Of a DNA stretch of 64,000 bases, positions 47,746 through 62,248 are shown in pieces (within the stretch, counting starts at the first letter, position 1; each line of letters begins with the position of its first letter). The notes beneath the pieces were generated by a model. It did no database searches. It was given only the letters and a program-made list of their open reading frames with translations, and was not told the DNA's origin. Made by a program: the position numbers and the translations under genes. Location of the stretch: positions 1,386,683 to 1,450,682 of the forward strand of contig NZ_MIGY01000002.1 of assembly GCF_002940665.1 (NCBI RefSeq), written 5' to 3'. Source of the stretch: Xanthomonas arboricola (GTDB lineage Bacteria > Pseudomonadota > Gammaproteobacteria > Xanthomonadales > Xanthomonadaceae).

Positions 47746-48237
47746 TCAGCCAGCGATCTTGCCGAGCAAGACCGCCGCTTGCGCGGCGATGCCCTCGCTG
47801 CGGCCGGTGAAGCCGAGTTTTTCGCTGGTGGTGGCCTTGACGCTGACTGCATCGAGTTCGATCGCCAGCAGGCCTGCGATACGTTCGCGCATCGCCAGCG
47901 CGTGCGGGCCGATCTTGGGACGCTCGCAGATCACGGTGACGTCGGCATTGCCGACGCGCCAGCCGCGCTCGCGCAGCAAGTGATCGCAATGCTGCAGGAA
48001 CTGCGCGCTGTCGGCATCCTTCCAGCGCGCATCGGACGGCGGAAAGTGCTGGCCGATATCGCCCAGCGCCAGGGCGCCCAGCATCGCATCGCACAGCGCA
48101 TGCAACACCACGTCGCCATCGCTGTGCGCAAGCACGCCATGGCTATGCACGACGCGCACGCCGCCCAGCATCACGTGATCGCCCGCACCGAACGCGTGCA
48201 CGTCGTAGCCCTGACCGATTCGAAAATTGAAAGACAT
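47746..48237 (-). CDS. ispF: 2-C-methyl-D-erythritol 2,4-cyclodiphosphate synthase
   Basis: 163 residues, MEP isoprenoid pathway. Zinc-binding GQGYDVHAF (D12, H14 region) and [18 protein letters not shown], plus [10 protein letters not shown] and the C-terminal [21 protein letters not shown] 48237. Sixteen bases after ispD. Confidence 0.97.
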   Translation of the reverse strand: MSFNFRIGQGYDVHAFGAGDHVMLGGVRVVHSHGVLAHSDGDVVLHALCDAMLGALALGDIGQHFPPSDARWKDADSAQFLQHCDHLLRERGWRVGNADVTVICERPKIGPHALAMRERIAGLLAIELDAVSVKATTSEKLGFTGRSEGIAAQAAVLLGKIAG

Positions 48238-48253
48238 GGAGAATCCGTGGTGA

Positions 48254-49054
48254 TTAGGGAGCGTCGGCGTCGTGGTGCGCGCCAGCGGACACCGCATCGT
48301 TGCGGCCAACGACCGCCCCGGCGCGCAGAGCGGTTGCAGGCGACAAGGCATCCACTGCCACGCCGCGGCGCGCCAGTTCGAATTCGAAGCGCGCCAGATC
48401 CGTTGGCGTGGTCACCTTGAAGTTGTCTTCGGCACCTTCCACCAGCAACGGGCGCAATCCCAGCCGCTCCATCGCCATCGCCTCGTCGGTCACGTCCACC
48501 CCGGCCGCCGACGCCTCGGTGAGGCCGCGGATCAGTTGATGGCGACGGAACAGCTGCGGAGTCAGCGCACGCCACAGCCGCTCGCGCGGTTCGGTGGCAT
48601 CGATGCCGCCATCGTCGCCGGCACGCTTGAGCGTGTCGCGCACCGGCGCAGCCAGGATCGCGCCGACCGGATCGCCGCGGCCGATTTCCAGCAGGCGCTC
48701 CAGATCGGCCAAGGCGAGATTGGGCCGCGCGGCATCGTGCACCAGCACGAAGTCATCGGCACGCACGCTCTCGGGCAAGGCCAGCAATCCGGCCAGCACC
48801 GATGCCGCACGTGTCCCGCCGCCGACGCAGGTCAGCACCGGCTTGCCCTGCACCGAGGTCCAGCCTGGCCAATCCGCATCGTCGGGGACGATGGCCACCA
48901 CGATGCCGGCCACCACCGGATGCGCGGCAAGCGCCGCCAGCGTGTAGGCCATCAGCGGTTGCCCGGCGGCGGCCAGATATTGCTTGGGGGTCTGCCCACC
49001 AAAGCGCGTACCGCGCCCGGCGGCCGGCACGATCGCCCAGATCGAACCGGTCAT
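48254..49054 (-). CDS. ispD: 2-C-methyl-D-erythritol 4-phosphate cytidylyltransferase
   Basis: 266 residues, CTP-dependent step of the MEP pathway. N-terminal [18 protein letters not shown] nucleotide loop, [10 protein letters not shown] and [16 protein letters not shown] C-terminus (here [10 protein letters not shown]). The tail after residue 235 ([22 protein letters not shown]) is longer than in E. coli. Overlaps ftsB by four bases. Confidence 0.97.
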   Translation of the reverse strand: MTGSIWAIVPAAGRGTRFGGQTPKQYLAAAGQPLMAYTLAALAAHPVVAGIVVAIVPDDADWPGWTSVQGKPVLTCVGGGTRAASVLAGLLALPESVRADDFVLVHDAARPNLALADLERLLEIGRGDPVGAILAAPVRDTLKRAGDDGGIDATEPRERLWRALTPQLFRRHQLIRGLTEASAAGVDVTDEAMAMERLGLRPLLVEGAEDNFKVTTPTDLARFEFELARRGVAVDALSPATALRAGAVVGRNDAVSAGAHHDADAP

Positions 49055-49407
49055 GGCTGTTCCGCCGGAGCGTCAGGCTCGACGGGGGCAGCGGACGGCG
49101 CGGCCACTGCGGGCGGTAGCGGCGGTGCATCCTCGACCACGCGATAGAACGTCTCGCCCGGTTTGATCATGCCCAGCTCGCTGCGCGCGCGCTCTTCGAT
49201 TGCCGCCTCGCCGTCCTTCAAATCCTTCACCTCTGCTGCCAACGCCTGGTTGCGTTGGCGCAGACCTTCGTTGTCCTGTGTCTGATGCGCGACCTGGGCT
49301 TCCAGCATCATGACTTCGCCGGAGTTCCCAGGCCCGAACCAGAAGCGGTACTGCAGCCAAGCCAGCAGCACCGCCAGCACCAGCAGTAGCCAGCGCCAGT
49401 TGCGCAC
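49051..49407 (-). CDS. ftsB: Cell division protein FtsB
   Basis: 118-residue bitopic membrane protein of the FtsQLB divisome complex: short cytoplasmic start, one helix ([20 protein letters not shown]), then a coiled coil ([28 protein letters not shown]). GTG start at 49407, three bases after the eno stop. The Pro/Ala-rich tail ([16 protein letters not shown]) is an extension relative to E. coli. Confidence 0.95.
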   Translation of the reverse strand: MRNWRWLLLVLAVLLAWLQYRFWFGPGNSGEVMMLEAQVAHQTQDNEGLRQRNQALAAEVKDLKDGEAAIEERARSELGMIKPGETFYRVVEDAPPLPPAVAAPSAAPVEPDAPAEQP

Positions 49408-49410
49408 GGC

Positions 49411-50871
<1,461 letters not shown>

Positions 50872-50985
50872 TCAGCTTCCGCTGTCGCAGGCGACATCGC
50901 TGTGGGAGCCGGCACACCGCGCATCCGCACCTGCAGCGGCAACGGACCACGCAGCACGGACCGCGCGCTCCACTGCCTTGCCTGA

Positions 50986-51819
50986 TCAGACGCCTTGCTC
51001 GAGAAAGCCGTGACGCTTGGTGATGGAGTCCAGCGCCAGCAGCGTCTCCAGCAGGGCCTCCATCTTGTCCAGCGGCCAGGCGTTGGGGCCGTCCGACAAG
51101 GCCTTGGACGGGTCCGGATGGGTTTCGGCAAACAGGCCGGAAATACCCACCGCTACCGCCGCGCGCGCCAGCACCGGCACGAATTCGCGCTGACCGCCGG
51201 AACTGCTGCCCTGCCCGCCCGGCAACTGCACCGAATGGGTGGCATCGAACACCACCGGGCAACCGGTGTCGCGCATGACGCTCAGCGAGCGCATGTCGCT
51301 GACCAGATTGTTGTACCCGAACGAGGCGCCACGTTCGCAGACCATGATCTGCGCGTTGCCGGTCGACTTGGCCTTGTCCACCACCGGCTTCATGTCCCAC
51401 GGCGACAGGAACTGGCCCTTCTTGATGTTGACCGGCTTGCCGGCGGCGCAGACGTTCTTGATGAAGTCGGTCTGGCGCACCAGGAAGGCCGGGGTCTGCA
51501 GCACGTCGACGACGGCGGCGACCTCGTTCATCGGGGTGTACTCGTGCACATCGGTCAGTACCGGCACGCCGATCTGCTGTTTCACCGCCTCCAGCACCTT
51601 CAGGCCTTCTTCCAGGCCCGGGCCGCGGAAGCTGGTGCCGGAGGTGCGGTTGGCCTTGTCGAAGCTGGACTTGAAGATGAAGTTGATCCCCAGCTTGCCG
51701 GTGATCTCCTTCAGCTTGCCGGCCACGTCGAGCTGCAACTGCATCGACTCGATCACGCAGGGGCCGGCGATCAGGAACAACGGCTGATCCAGGCCAACGT
51801 CAAAGTCACAGAGTTTCAT
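50986..51819 (-). CDS. kdsA: 3-deoxy-8-phosphooctulonate synthase (metal-type)
   Basis: 277 residues; condenses phosphoenolpyruvate with arabinose-5-phosphate for the KDO of lipopolysaccharide. IAGPCVIES carries C21 at the position that binds the divalent metal in the Aquifex-type enzyme, where E. coli KdsA has asparagine. [12 protein letters not shown] and the C-terminal [12 protein letters not shown] are conserved. ATG 51819 follows AGGTGA. Between pyrG and eno as in many proteobacteria. Confidence 0.97.
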   Translation of the reverse strand: MKLCDFDVGLDQPLFLIAGPCVIESMQLQLDVAGKLKEITGKLGINFIFKSSFDKANRTSGTSFRGPGLEEGLKVLEAVKQQIGVPVLTDVHEYTPMNEVAAVVDVLQTPAFLVRQTDFIKNVCAAGKPVNIKKGQFLSPWDMKPVVDKAKSTGNAQIMVCERGASFGYNNLVSDMRSLSVMRDTGCPVVFDATHSVQLPGGQGSSSGGQREFVPVLARAAVAVGISGLFAETHPDPSKALSDGPNAWPLDKMEALLETLLALDSITKRHGFLEQGV

Positions 51820-51840
51820 CAGGTCACCTATTGATTAAAG

Positions 51841-52017
51841 CCCCTCTCCCGCCGGGAGAGGGGTTGGGGTGAGGGTACGGTTGCGAAGCACTGCTGAAGT
51901 GCGATGGTTTTGCCCTGGCTGACGCGTGGCGACGCGTTCATCATGGCTGCCACCTCTCATTGTGTTGCGGCGCCCCTCATCCGGCGCTACGCGCCACCTT
52001 CTCCCGGGGGGAGAAGG
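51841..52017. repeat. Two-module intergenic repeat, copy A
   Basis: 5' module at 51841-51880: CCCCTCTCCC-GCC-GGGAGAGGGG hairpin, then TTGGGGTGAGGGTACGG. 3' module at 51973-52017: CCCCTCATCCGGCG...CGCCACCTTCTCCC then GGGGGGAGAAGG. About 90 bp of unrelated sequence lies between. It fills the space between the pyrG stop and the kdsA ribosome site. Copy B at 56186-56315 has the same plan. Confidence 0.75.
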
Positions 52018-52023
52018 AAACCC

Positions 52024-53718
<1,695 letters not shown>

Positions 53719-53808
53719 TTAGCGGGTGACGGGCGAATGCCCAAGGGTTGCGTGACGATCATGTCGCCACAGCGGCAAAGAACGCGCCGTGCATGGCGCA
53801 CAAATGCA

Positions 53809-53834
53809 GACGCCCCGGCCGAAGCCGGGGCGTC
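53809..53834 (-). terminator. Terminator after the small acidic-protein gene
   Basis: 11-bp stem GACGCCCCGGC / GCCGGGGCGTC with a 4-base loop, followed on the minus strand by TGCATTTGTG. Thirty-one bases after the stop. Confidence 0.6.
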
Positions 53835-53864
53835 CGTGTGGCGTATTGCCGACCCGAGATGGAA

Positions 53865-54113
53865 TCAGCGCGCCGGCTTTTCTTCTTCCTCTTCCTCGCG
53901 CGGAGCAGTGTCGGCCTTGGGCTTGTGCGCCGCTGCGGCAGCACGGCGCTCGGCCTTGCGCTCGGCTTCGGTCTTGGCCTTGGCGTCGTCGGCCTTCTGC
54001 GCACTGGCGCCGGCGTCCTGCCCGCTCTGCTGAGGAGCCGCCTGGGCCAGGGCAGGAAGCGCGGCCACTGCGGCAGCACCGAGGGTGAGCATCAGGATGT
54101 GCTTGAACTTCAT
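53865..54113 (-). CDS. Small exported acidic/alanine-rich protein
   Basis: 82 residues. Signal peptide MKFKHILMLTLGAAAVAALP...ALAQA, then a low-complexity mature part rich in Ala, Lys, Gln and ending EEEEEEKPAR. ATG 54113 follows GGAGGACACC. No recognisable domain; probably disordered and periplasmic. Upstream and divergent from parE. Confidence 0.8.
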   Translation of the reverse strand: MKFKHILMLTLGAAAVAALPALAQAAPQQSGQDAGASAQKADDAKAKTEAERKAERRAAAAAHKPKADTAPREEEEEEKPAR

Positions 54114-54275
54114 GGTGTCCTCCGGGTTCGGTGACATCCTCAGGTGGGGACGTTTGATTCCGAATCCAATGCCAGGGTATCCATCCGCACCCCGCCCTGC
54201 ACTGAACGCCGGGCGCGTGCAAAAAATCGCCTCAGCCCCCACACTTGCGCGTCGTTTCACGTGCCAACGAGATGC

Positions 54276-56165
<1,890 letters not shown>

Positions 56166-56185
56166 GAACCTCTGGAAGCTTTAAG

Positions 56186-56315
56186 CCCCTCTCCTGTCGG
56201 GAGAGGGGTTGGGGTGAGGGTACGGGCGAAGCCATTGGGCAAGTAATCGCACGAGGCTTCGCCCCGTCCCCTGATCCGCCCCTGCGGGGCACCTTCTCCC
56301 GAGGGCAGAAGAAGG
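56186..56315. repeat. Two-module intergenic repeat, copy B
   Basis: CCCCTCTCC-n4-GGGAGAGGGG then TTGGGGTGAGGGTACGG (identical to copy A), and at the other end CCTGATCCGCCC...GGGGCACCTTCTCCC then GAGGGCAGAAGAAGG. The internal part has a GGCGAAGCC / GGCTTCGCC inverted pair not in copy A. Starts 20 bases after the parE stop. Confidence 0.75.
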
Positions 56316-57715
56316 CGTCTGCGGCGGCCGCCAAGCCCGTGCCACTGCCGGCCGATGCCAGCGTGCGGCAAAGCACCCGCGTGGGCGCACGCACGCTGAG
56401 TTACACCGCAACCGTCGGTACGCTGCCGGTGCGCGATGCGCAGGGCAGGACCACCGGCGAGGTGGTGTTCACCGCCTACACCGTCGATGGCAAGGACCGC
56501 CCGGTGACCTTCGCGCTGAATGGCGGGCCCGGTGCGTCGTCGGTGTATCTGAACATGGGCGCGATCGGACCCAAGGTGGTCGGTTTCGGCGCCGAAGGCG
56601 ACAGCGCCTCCGCGCCGGCGGCATTGCGCGATAACCCCGGCACCTGGCTGGACTTCACCGACCTGGTGTTCATCGACCCGGTCGGCACCGGCTTCAGCCG
56701 CGCCCTGATCGGCGACGACGAGGCCAAGAAGCAGTTCTACAACCCGCAGGCCGACGTGGAATATCTCTCGCGCGTGGTCTACGACTGGTTGCTCAAGAAC
56801 CGCCGCCTGCAGGCGCGCAAGTACCTGGTCGGCGAAAGTTACGGCGGCTTCCGCGGTCCGCGCATCACCCAGTACCTGCAGACCCGGCTGGGCGTGGCGA
56901 TGAACGGCGTGGTGCTGGTGTCGCCGTATCTCAATCCCACCCTGGACGACAACAGCGATGTGTCGCCGCTGGCCTGGATGATGACGCTGCCCTCGATCGC
57001 CGCCGCGCATCTGGAACGCCAGGGCCAGCTCAGCGACACGGCGATGCGCCAGGTGATCGCTTACACCTGCGGCGACTACGCGGTGGCGCTGATGAAGGGC
57101 CGCACCGACCCGCAGGCGACCGAAGCGATGCTGCAGCAGGTCGCCCGCATGACCGGACTGGACGCGACCTATGTGCGCCGCTCCGGCGGACGACTGGACA
57201 CCCAGGCGTACCTGCGCGAGGTGTTCCGCGACAAGGGCGAGCTGGGCAGCCGCTACGATTCCAACGTGACCGCGTTCGACCCTTTCCCCAACGATCCGGA
57301 GCAGCGCGCCAACGACCCGCTGCTGGACAGCATCATCGCGCCGACCACCACCGCGATGGTGGACTTCGTCACCCGTGTGGTCGGCTGGAAGGTCGATGCG
57401 CGTTATCAGGCGCTCAATTACGACGTCAACAAGCTATGGGACTGGAACGACGAACTGCGCAAGGGTGCGGTCACCCAGCTGCGCCAGTCGGTGGCGATCG
57501 ACCCCAAGCTGCGCGTGTTGATCGCGCATGGCTGGAACGACCTCTCCTGCCCGTTCATGGGCTCGGTGCTGACGGTGGACCAGATGCCGACGATGGGCAG
57601 CGACCCCAAGCGCGTGCAGGTCCGCGAATATCCCGGCGGCCACATGTTCTACAACCGTACCGACAGCCAGGCCGCGTTCCGCAACGACGTCAGGACGATG
57701 TACGAAACACGCTGA

Positions 57716-57986
57716 GCACCGCCATCGCCGGCCGAACACGCGGCCGGCGATGCATCAAGGCAGCGGCGAGCAGACACGCAGCTGGCCGCGACGCCACCCA
57801 GCAGCGCAATGAGCTTCCCCACCGCCGCGCACCCGGCTTGCTCCCGTCAATCCGAAGGGGCAACAGGCGCCGCTGAATCAATCAGCCGCGCGCGTCAGAA
57901 CGCGCCGCACCAGCTGCTACGAATCCCGAATCCCGAATCACCATTCCCGATTCCCGATTCCCGATTCCCGATTCCCGATTCCCCAT
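57716..57986. other. 271-bp gap between convergent S10 and YdcF genes
   Basis: No gene. Its right third is the heptamer repeat tract listed separately; the rest shows nothing definite. Confidence 0.5.
57921..57984. repeat. Heptamer tandem repeat
   Basis: Two and a half GAATCCC units at 57921-57939, then six consecutive ATTCCC-G/C units at 57943-57984. The tract ends three bases before the YdcF-gene stop codon. Such heptamers are familiar between Xanthomonas genes. Confidence 0.85.
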
Positions 57987-58748
57987 TCACAACGCGCCAG
58001 CCCGAACAGCCTCCACATTCCACCCCAGCCACCCGTAAACCCGATAGCGCGCAATGCCCAGGTACTCGTGCAAGGCGACATCGGCCACGGTGAAGTTGTA
58101 GCTCTGCGGCAACCACGCCCAGGACGCGGTCAACCAGTCCGACCGCACCGGCGTGGCGTCGATGCCGAAATGGCGGAAGTACAGCTCGGCACGCCGCAGA
58201 TGCGTGGCCGAGGACACCAGCACGACCCGCTCGGGGCGGTACTGGCGCAGCAATGGCTGGCTGAACTGCGCGTTCTGCCAGGTGTTCATGCTGGACGGCT
58301 CCATGATCAGGTCGGCCTGCGCGATGCCCAGCCCGATCAGCACCTTTCGATACACCACCGCCTCGGACAGACCCAGCCCGCGCGCGTCGCCGCCGCTGAT
58401 CTCGATCTTGCAGTCGCCGCCATGCGCACGGCATTGCCGGTACAGCCGCGCCGACTCGACGATGCGGCCGTAGGCGAACATGTTGGCCTCGGCGGTGGCA
58501 TCGGGGCCATCCGGCCGCACCGTGCCGGCGCCCAGCAGCACGATCATGTTACGCGCGCGCCAGTCGTTGAAATCGTTGACGCCGGTCTGCTGCAGCCCGT
58601 GCAGCATCCAGCCCGCCAACGGGCCGCAGCCCACCAGCAGCAACAACGCCAGCGTGGCTGCCGCCAGCGCGCGCGCACTGCGCAGCCAGCGCCGGCGGCC
58701 GAGCAGCCAGGACAGCAGGAACAGCACGCACACCAGCGCAAGCATCAT
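57987..58748 (-). CDS. YdcF/ElyC-like DUF218 membrane-anchored protein
   Basis: 253 residues. Two N-terminal hydrophobic segments, then a DUF218 domain: NMIVLLGAGTVRPDGP, ISGGDARGLGLSEAVVYRKVLIGLGI, MEPSSMNTWQNAQFS and LVSSATHLRRAELYF. ElyC and SanA relatives affect envelope integrity; biochemical role unsettled. Start ATG 58748. Confidence 0.88.
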   Translation of the reverse strand: MMLALVCVLFLLSWLLGRRRWLRSARALAAATLALLLLVGCGPLAGWMLHGLQQTGVNDFNDWRARNMIVLLGAGTVRPDGPDATAEANMFAYGRIVESARLYRQCRAHGGDCKIEISGGDARGLGLSEAVVYRKVLIGLGIAQADLIMEPSSMNTWQNAQFSQPLLRQYRPERVVLVSSATHLRRAELYFRHFGIDATPVRSDWLTASWAWLPQSYNFTVADVALHEYLGIARYRVYGWLGWNVEAVRAGAL

Positions 58749-58869
58749 CGGCGCGTTTCCTCAGGCAGGACGCGTTGGCACATCAGGGTCGAACGGGACA
58801 GCCTGCGACCGGGCACTCCGTCGTTGGCACGCATGCTCGCCGACCGAGGTGACCGCAGCGCGACATCGC

Positions 58870-59997
58870 TCAGGTCCAGCCGAACCATTCGAAGCAGCGC
58901 AGGATCAGATACGCCACCCCGCCCGCGGCCGGGATGGTCAGGATCCAGGCCCAGACGATGCGCTCGATCACGCCCAGCCGCAGCGAGCGGGGGTTCTTGG
59001 CGAAGCCCACACCCATGATCGCGGTGGAGATGCTGTGCGTGGTCGACACCGGCATGCCGAAGTGCGCGGCCACGGTCAGCACGGTTGCCGAGCTGGTTTC
59101 TGCGGCGAAGCCGTGGATGGGATGCAGCTTGACCATCTTGTGGCCGAGCGTCTTGATGATCTTCCAGCCGCCCGAGGCGGTGCCGGCGGCCATCACCACC
59201 GCACAGGTCAGCACGATCCACATTGGAATGCCGGCGCCGGCGGCCAGGCCGGTGCCCGGATGCAGGAACGACAGCCAGCTTGGCAGATCGTCCAATGCGC
59301 CGGCCGACTGCGCGCCGATCAGGGTCATGGCGATGATGCCCATGGTCTTCTGCGCGTCGTTGTGGCCGTGGGCATAGCCCATGTAGGCGGCCGAGGCGAT
59401 CTGCGCCTTGCCGAAGAACGCATTGACCCAGCGCGGCCGCGCCAGCCGCCCGATCGGCCCGCCCAGTCGGGCCATGCCGGCGATGATAGCCCACAGCAGC
59501 AGCATCACCACGATACCGAGCAGGAAGCCGGCGATCGGCGAGGTGATCATCGGCACGAACACCTTCCACAACAGGCCCTTGTTCTTGGCCCAGTTGCCGA
59601 TGTTTTCCGACCAGATCAACGCATTCCAGTTGTTGTGCGCGGCCGCCAGCCCGGCGCCGCACAGCCCGCCGATCAAGGCGTGCGAGGACGACGAGGGCAG
59701 GCCCTTCCACCAGGTGATCAGGTTCCAAATGATGCCCCCCAGCAGCGCGCACAGGATCACCTGCGGGGTGACCTCCACCACGTCGGTGTTGAGCAGGCCG
59801 GAGGCGATCGTCAACGCCACCGCGGTGCCGGTGAGCGCGCCGATCAGGTTCATGCCGGCCGCCAGCATCACCGCCCAGCCCGGCGACAGTACCTTGGTGG
59901 CGACCACGGTGGCGATGGAGTTGGCGGTGTCGTGGAAGCCGTTGATGAACTCGAACACCAACGCCGCCAGGATCACCACCAGAACTAGGGTAAGCAC
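58870..59997 (-). CDS. pit: Low-affinity inorganic phosphate transporter (Pit family)
   Basis: 375-residue inner-membrane phosphate (metal-phosphate):H+ symporter with about ten helices and the duplicated signature: FEFINGFHDTANSIATVVATKVL near the N-terminus and AYMGYAHGHNDAQKTMGIIAMTL in the middle, plus FGMPVSTTHSISTAIMG. GTG start at 59997, nine bases after the DUF47 gene. No PhoB box seen. Confidence 0.94.
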   Translation of the reverse strand: MLTLVLVVILAALVFEFINGFHDTANSIATVVATKVLSPGWAVMLAAGMNLIGALTGTAVALTIASGLLNTDVVEVTPQVILCALLGGIIWNLITWWKGLPSSSSHALIGGLCGAGLAAAHNNWNALIWSENIGNWAKNKGLLWKVFVPMITSPIAGFLLGIVVMLLLWAIIAGMARLGGPIGRLARPRWVNAFFGKAQIASAAYMGYAHGHNDAQKTMGIIAMTLIGAQSAGALDDLPSWLSFLHPGTGLAAGAGIPMWIVLTCAVVMAAGTASGGWKIIKTLGHKMVKLHPIHGFAAETSSATVLTVAAHFGMPVSTTHSISTAIMGVGFAKNPRSLRLGVIERIVWAWILTIPAAGGVAYLILRCFEWFGWT

Positions 59998-60006
59998 GCG
60001 GCGACC

Positions 60007-60633
60007 TCAGCTGTTCTTCAATACGATCTGGTACACCACCACCCCTGCCTCGCGGCAACGGTCGATGGCCTTTTCCAGAATCTCGAAGAATTCCTTGAGC
60101 AGGAACATCTGCAGCGTGTCCAGGCGGCCGGAGTAGATGTCGCGATACAGCTCGAGCATCAGCCGGTCGGCTTCGTTTTCCAGCATGCGCAGCTTGTCGT
60201 TGAGCGCGGTCATGCGATCGATGTTCATCTGCGGCAGGTCGGTCACCATCTCCACCACCACGACGGCAGCCTGTTCCAGCATCGCCGCGCGCGGGGCGAA
60301 GTCGATGTGCTCCAGATGCTTGGTGGCCAGCGAGTACCGGTCGGCAAACTTCTCGACCTGCTTGGGAATCTTGTACAGCGCCGAGCCCAGCGCTTCGATG
60401 TCCTCGCGCTCGATCGGGGTCATGAAGCTGTCCACCAGCGCCTGGCCGATCTTGTCCGAGGCGGCGCGCTCGCGCAGGCGGGCCAGCTTGAAGGCGTCCA
60501 GCGCGGGTTGGCGGTCGGACGTGCGCATCATGGCGTGCAAGGCCTTGGTGCTGTCGTAGGCGGCCTGCGCCGCTTCGTTCAGAAGCGCATAGAACTGCTT
60601 GCCGGAACCGAAGATGGTCTGCAACGAGAACAT
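60007..60633 (-). CDS. DUF47/PhoU-like Pit accessory protein
   Basis: 208 residues, all-helical PhoU-like protein (FGSGKQFYALLNEAAQAAYDSTKAL; YRDIYSGRLDTLQMFLLKEFFEILEKAIDRCREAGVVV). DUF47 proteins next to pit genes control or assist the transporter. Precedes pit by nine bases on the same strand. Confidence 0.93.
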   Translation of the reverse strand: MFSLQTIFGSGKQFYALLNEAAQAAYDSTKALHAMMRTSDRQPALDAFKLARLRERAASDKIGQALVDSFMTPIEREDIEALGSALYKIPKQVEKFADRYSLATKHLEHIDFAPRAAMLEQAAVVVVEMVTDLPQMNIDRMTALNDKLRMLENEADRLMLELYRDIYSGRLDTLQMFLLKEFFEILEKAIDRCREAGVVVYQIVLKNS

Positions 60634-60804
60634 GGGTGGAGAACTTCCTGCCGTCGAGGGAGAGACGGACGCCGAGCGCGAATTATGACCGTTCCATGAC
60701 CTGTCTGGGTATCTCGGTCGCGCAAGCGGCCTTCACATGGGCATTTCCCGGTTCGAACCACCCTGTGGTTTGCTAACATGCTCCCGCGCCTTCGGGTGCA
60801 CCCT

Positions 60805-60915
60805 ATGGAAGACGACCCTATATTCCCCCGTTGCCGCCCCGCCGTTGCGCGCGCCGGCCAACCCAGTGCTCGCCCGCCCTCCCCTTCACTGACCGGGGAA
60901 GACGCCCGTGGTTGA
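60805..60915 (+). CDS. Candidate leader peptide of the CNNM/CorC gene (MgtL-like)
   Basis: 36-codon frame beginning MEDDPIFPRCRPAVARAG and ending TGA at 60913-60915, which overlaps the GTG start of the next gene (60908). The N-terminus resembles Salmonella MgtL as I recall it (MEPDPTPLPRRR): acidic residues then prolines and arginines. MgtL-type leaders let low Mg2+ alter translation and so transcription of the Mg transporter. The following RNA is C-rich and G-poor, as Rho sites are. Ribosome site is weak; expression is unproven. Confidence 0.4.
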   Translation: MEDDPIFPRCRPAVARAGQPSARPPSPSLTGEDARG

Positions 60916-62248
60916 GTTTCTGATCGTCATTGCGCTGATCTTGTTGAACGGCTTCTTCGCGATGTCGGAAATGTCCCTGATGACCTCGCGCAAGAGCCGC
61001 CTGAAGCAGATGGCCGGCTCCAGCAAGCGTGCCGCGCGCGCACTTGCGCTGGCCGAAAGCCCGGAAAACTTCCTGTCCACGGTGCAGATCGGCATCACCC
61101 TGATCGGCATCCTGACCGGCGTGTTCGGTGGCGAGGCGATCGGCGAGGCCATCAGCAGCTGGCTGCAGGGGCTGTTCCCGGCACTGTCGGCCTCGTTCGA
61201 ACTGGTCGGCAAGCCGCGCCCGTATTCGGTGGTGATCGGCAGCACGCTGGCGGTGGCCCTGATCACCTTCCTGACGCTGATCTTCGGCGAGCTGGTGCCC
61301 AAGCGGCTGGCGTTGCGCAACTCCGAGGACATCGCCGGGGTGGTCGCAGTGCCGATGGCCTGGCTGGCCAAGATCGCCGCGCCCGGCGTGTGGGTGCTGG
61401 CGCGCTCGACCCGGCTGGTGCTGCGCATGCTCGGCATGGGCAAGGACGAATCGGCATCGGTGACCGAAGAGGAGATCCGCATGCTGGTGGCCGAAAGCCA
61501 CGAGGCCGGCGTGATCGATGCGCACGAGCGCGACATGATGAATCGCGTGATGCGGCTGGGCGACCGCACCGCCGACAGCCTGATGACGCCGCGCAACCGC
61601 ATCGCCTGGCTGGATGCCAATGCCGAGCCCGAACGCAATCTGCTGGTGATGCGCGAACACGAATTCTCGCGCTACCCGGTCTACCGCGGCAGCGACCAGG
61701 ACATCGCCGGCGTGCTGGAGGTCAAGTCGCTGGTCACGCGCATGGACGGACACGGCGCGCATCTGTTCCAGGCCCTGCGCGACACCTTGTTCGTGTCCGA
61801 ATCCACGCATGCGATGAAGCTGCTGGAGATCTTCCGCGAAGAACAGCAGTCGATGGCGCTGGTAGTGGACGAATACGGCGAAATCCGTGGGCTGGTGACC
61901 ATCAGCGACCTGATGGGCGCGGTGGTCGGCCGCTTGCAGGCGGTGGAAAACACCGACGAGGATGCGCTGGTGGTCACGCGCGGCGACGGCTCGCTGTTGA
62001 TCGACGGCTCGCTGCCGGTGGAAGAACTGCGCGAGGTGCTGGGCGCCGAACTGCCGGAAGCCGACGAAGGCGACTACCACACCCTCGCCGGCCTGTGCAT
62101 CTACTACTTCGGCCGCATCCCGCAGGCCGGCGAATTCTTCGATTGGGCTGGCTGGCGCATCGAGATCGTCGATCTGGATGGCGCGCGCGTGGACAAGCTG
62201 CTGCTGAGCCGCGTCGGCGACGAGGGCAGCGATGACATCGTCGGATAA
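60908..62248 (+). CDS. CNNM/CorC-family membrane protein (HlyC/CorC transporter)
   Basis: 446 residues: DUF21/CNNM membrane domain with four helices (FLIVIALILLNGFFAMSEMSLMTSRKSRL onward), paired CBS domains (MTPRNRIAWLDANAEPERNLLVM; VVDEYGEIRGLVTISDLMG) and a C-terminal CorC_HlyC domain. Family members export or exchange Mg2+ or Co2+. GTG start at 60908 after GGGGAAG. An upstream small frame overlaps the start. Confidence 0.9.
   Translation: MVEFLIVIALILLNGFFAMSEMSLMTSRKSRLKQMAGSSKRAARALALAESPENFLSTVQIGITLIGILTGVFGGEAIGEAISSWLQGLFPALSASFELVGKPRPYSVVIGSTLAVALITFLTLIFGELVPKRLALRNSEDIAGVVAVPMAWLAKIAAPGVWVLARSTRLVLRMLGMGKDESASVTEEEIRMLVAESHEAGVIDAHERDMMNRVMRLGDRTADSLMTPRNRIAWLDANAEPERNLLVMREHEFSRYPVYRGSDQDIAGVLEVKSLVTRMDGHGAHLFQALRDTLFVSESTHAMKLLEIFREEQQSMALVVDEYGEIRGLVTISDLMGAVVGRLQAVENTDEDALVVTRGDGSLLIDGSLPVEELREVLGAELPEADEGDYHTLAGLCIYYFGRIPQAGEFFDWAGWRIEIVDLDGARVDKLLLSRVGDEGSDDIVG

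Noticed and set aside
57943-57984. CRISPR array
   Set aside because: Seven-base units without spacers; a tandem repeat, not repeat-spacer structure.
60634-60804. Known Mg2+ or Mn2+ riboswitch (ykoK or yybP-ykoY) before the CNNM gene
   Set aside because: I could not find the conserved core of either class; the small reading frame is the better lead.
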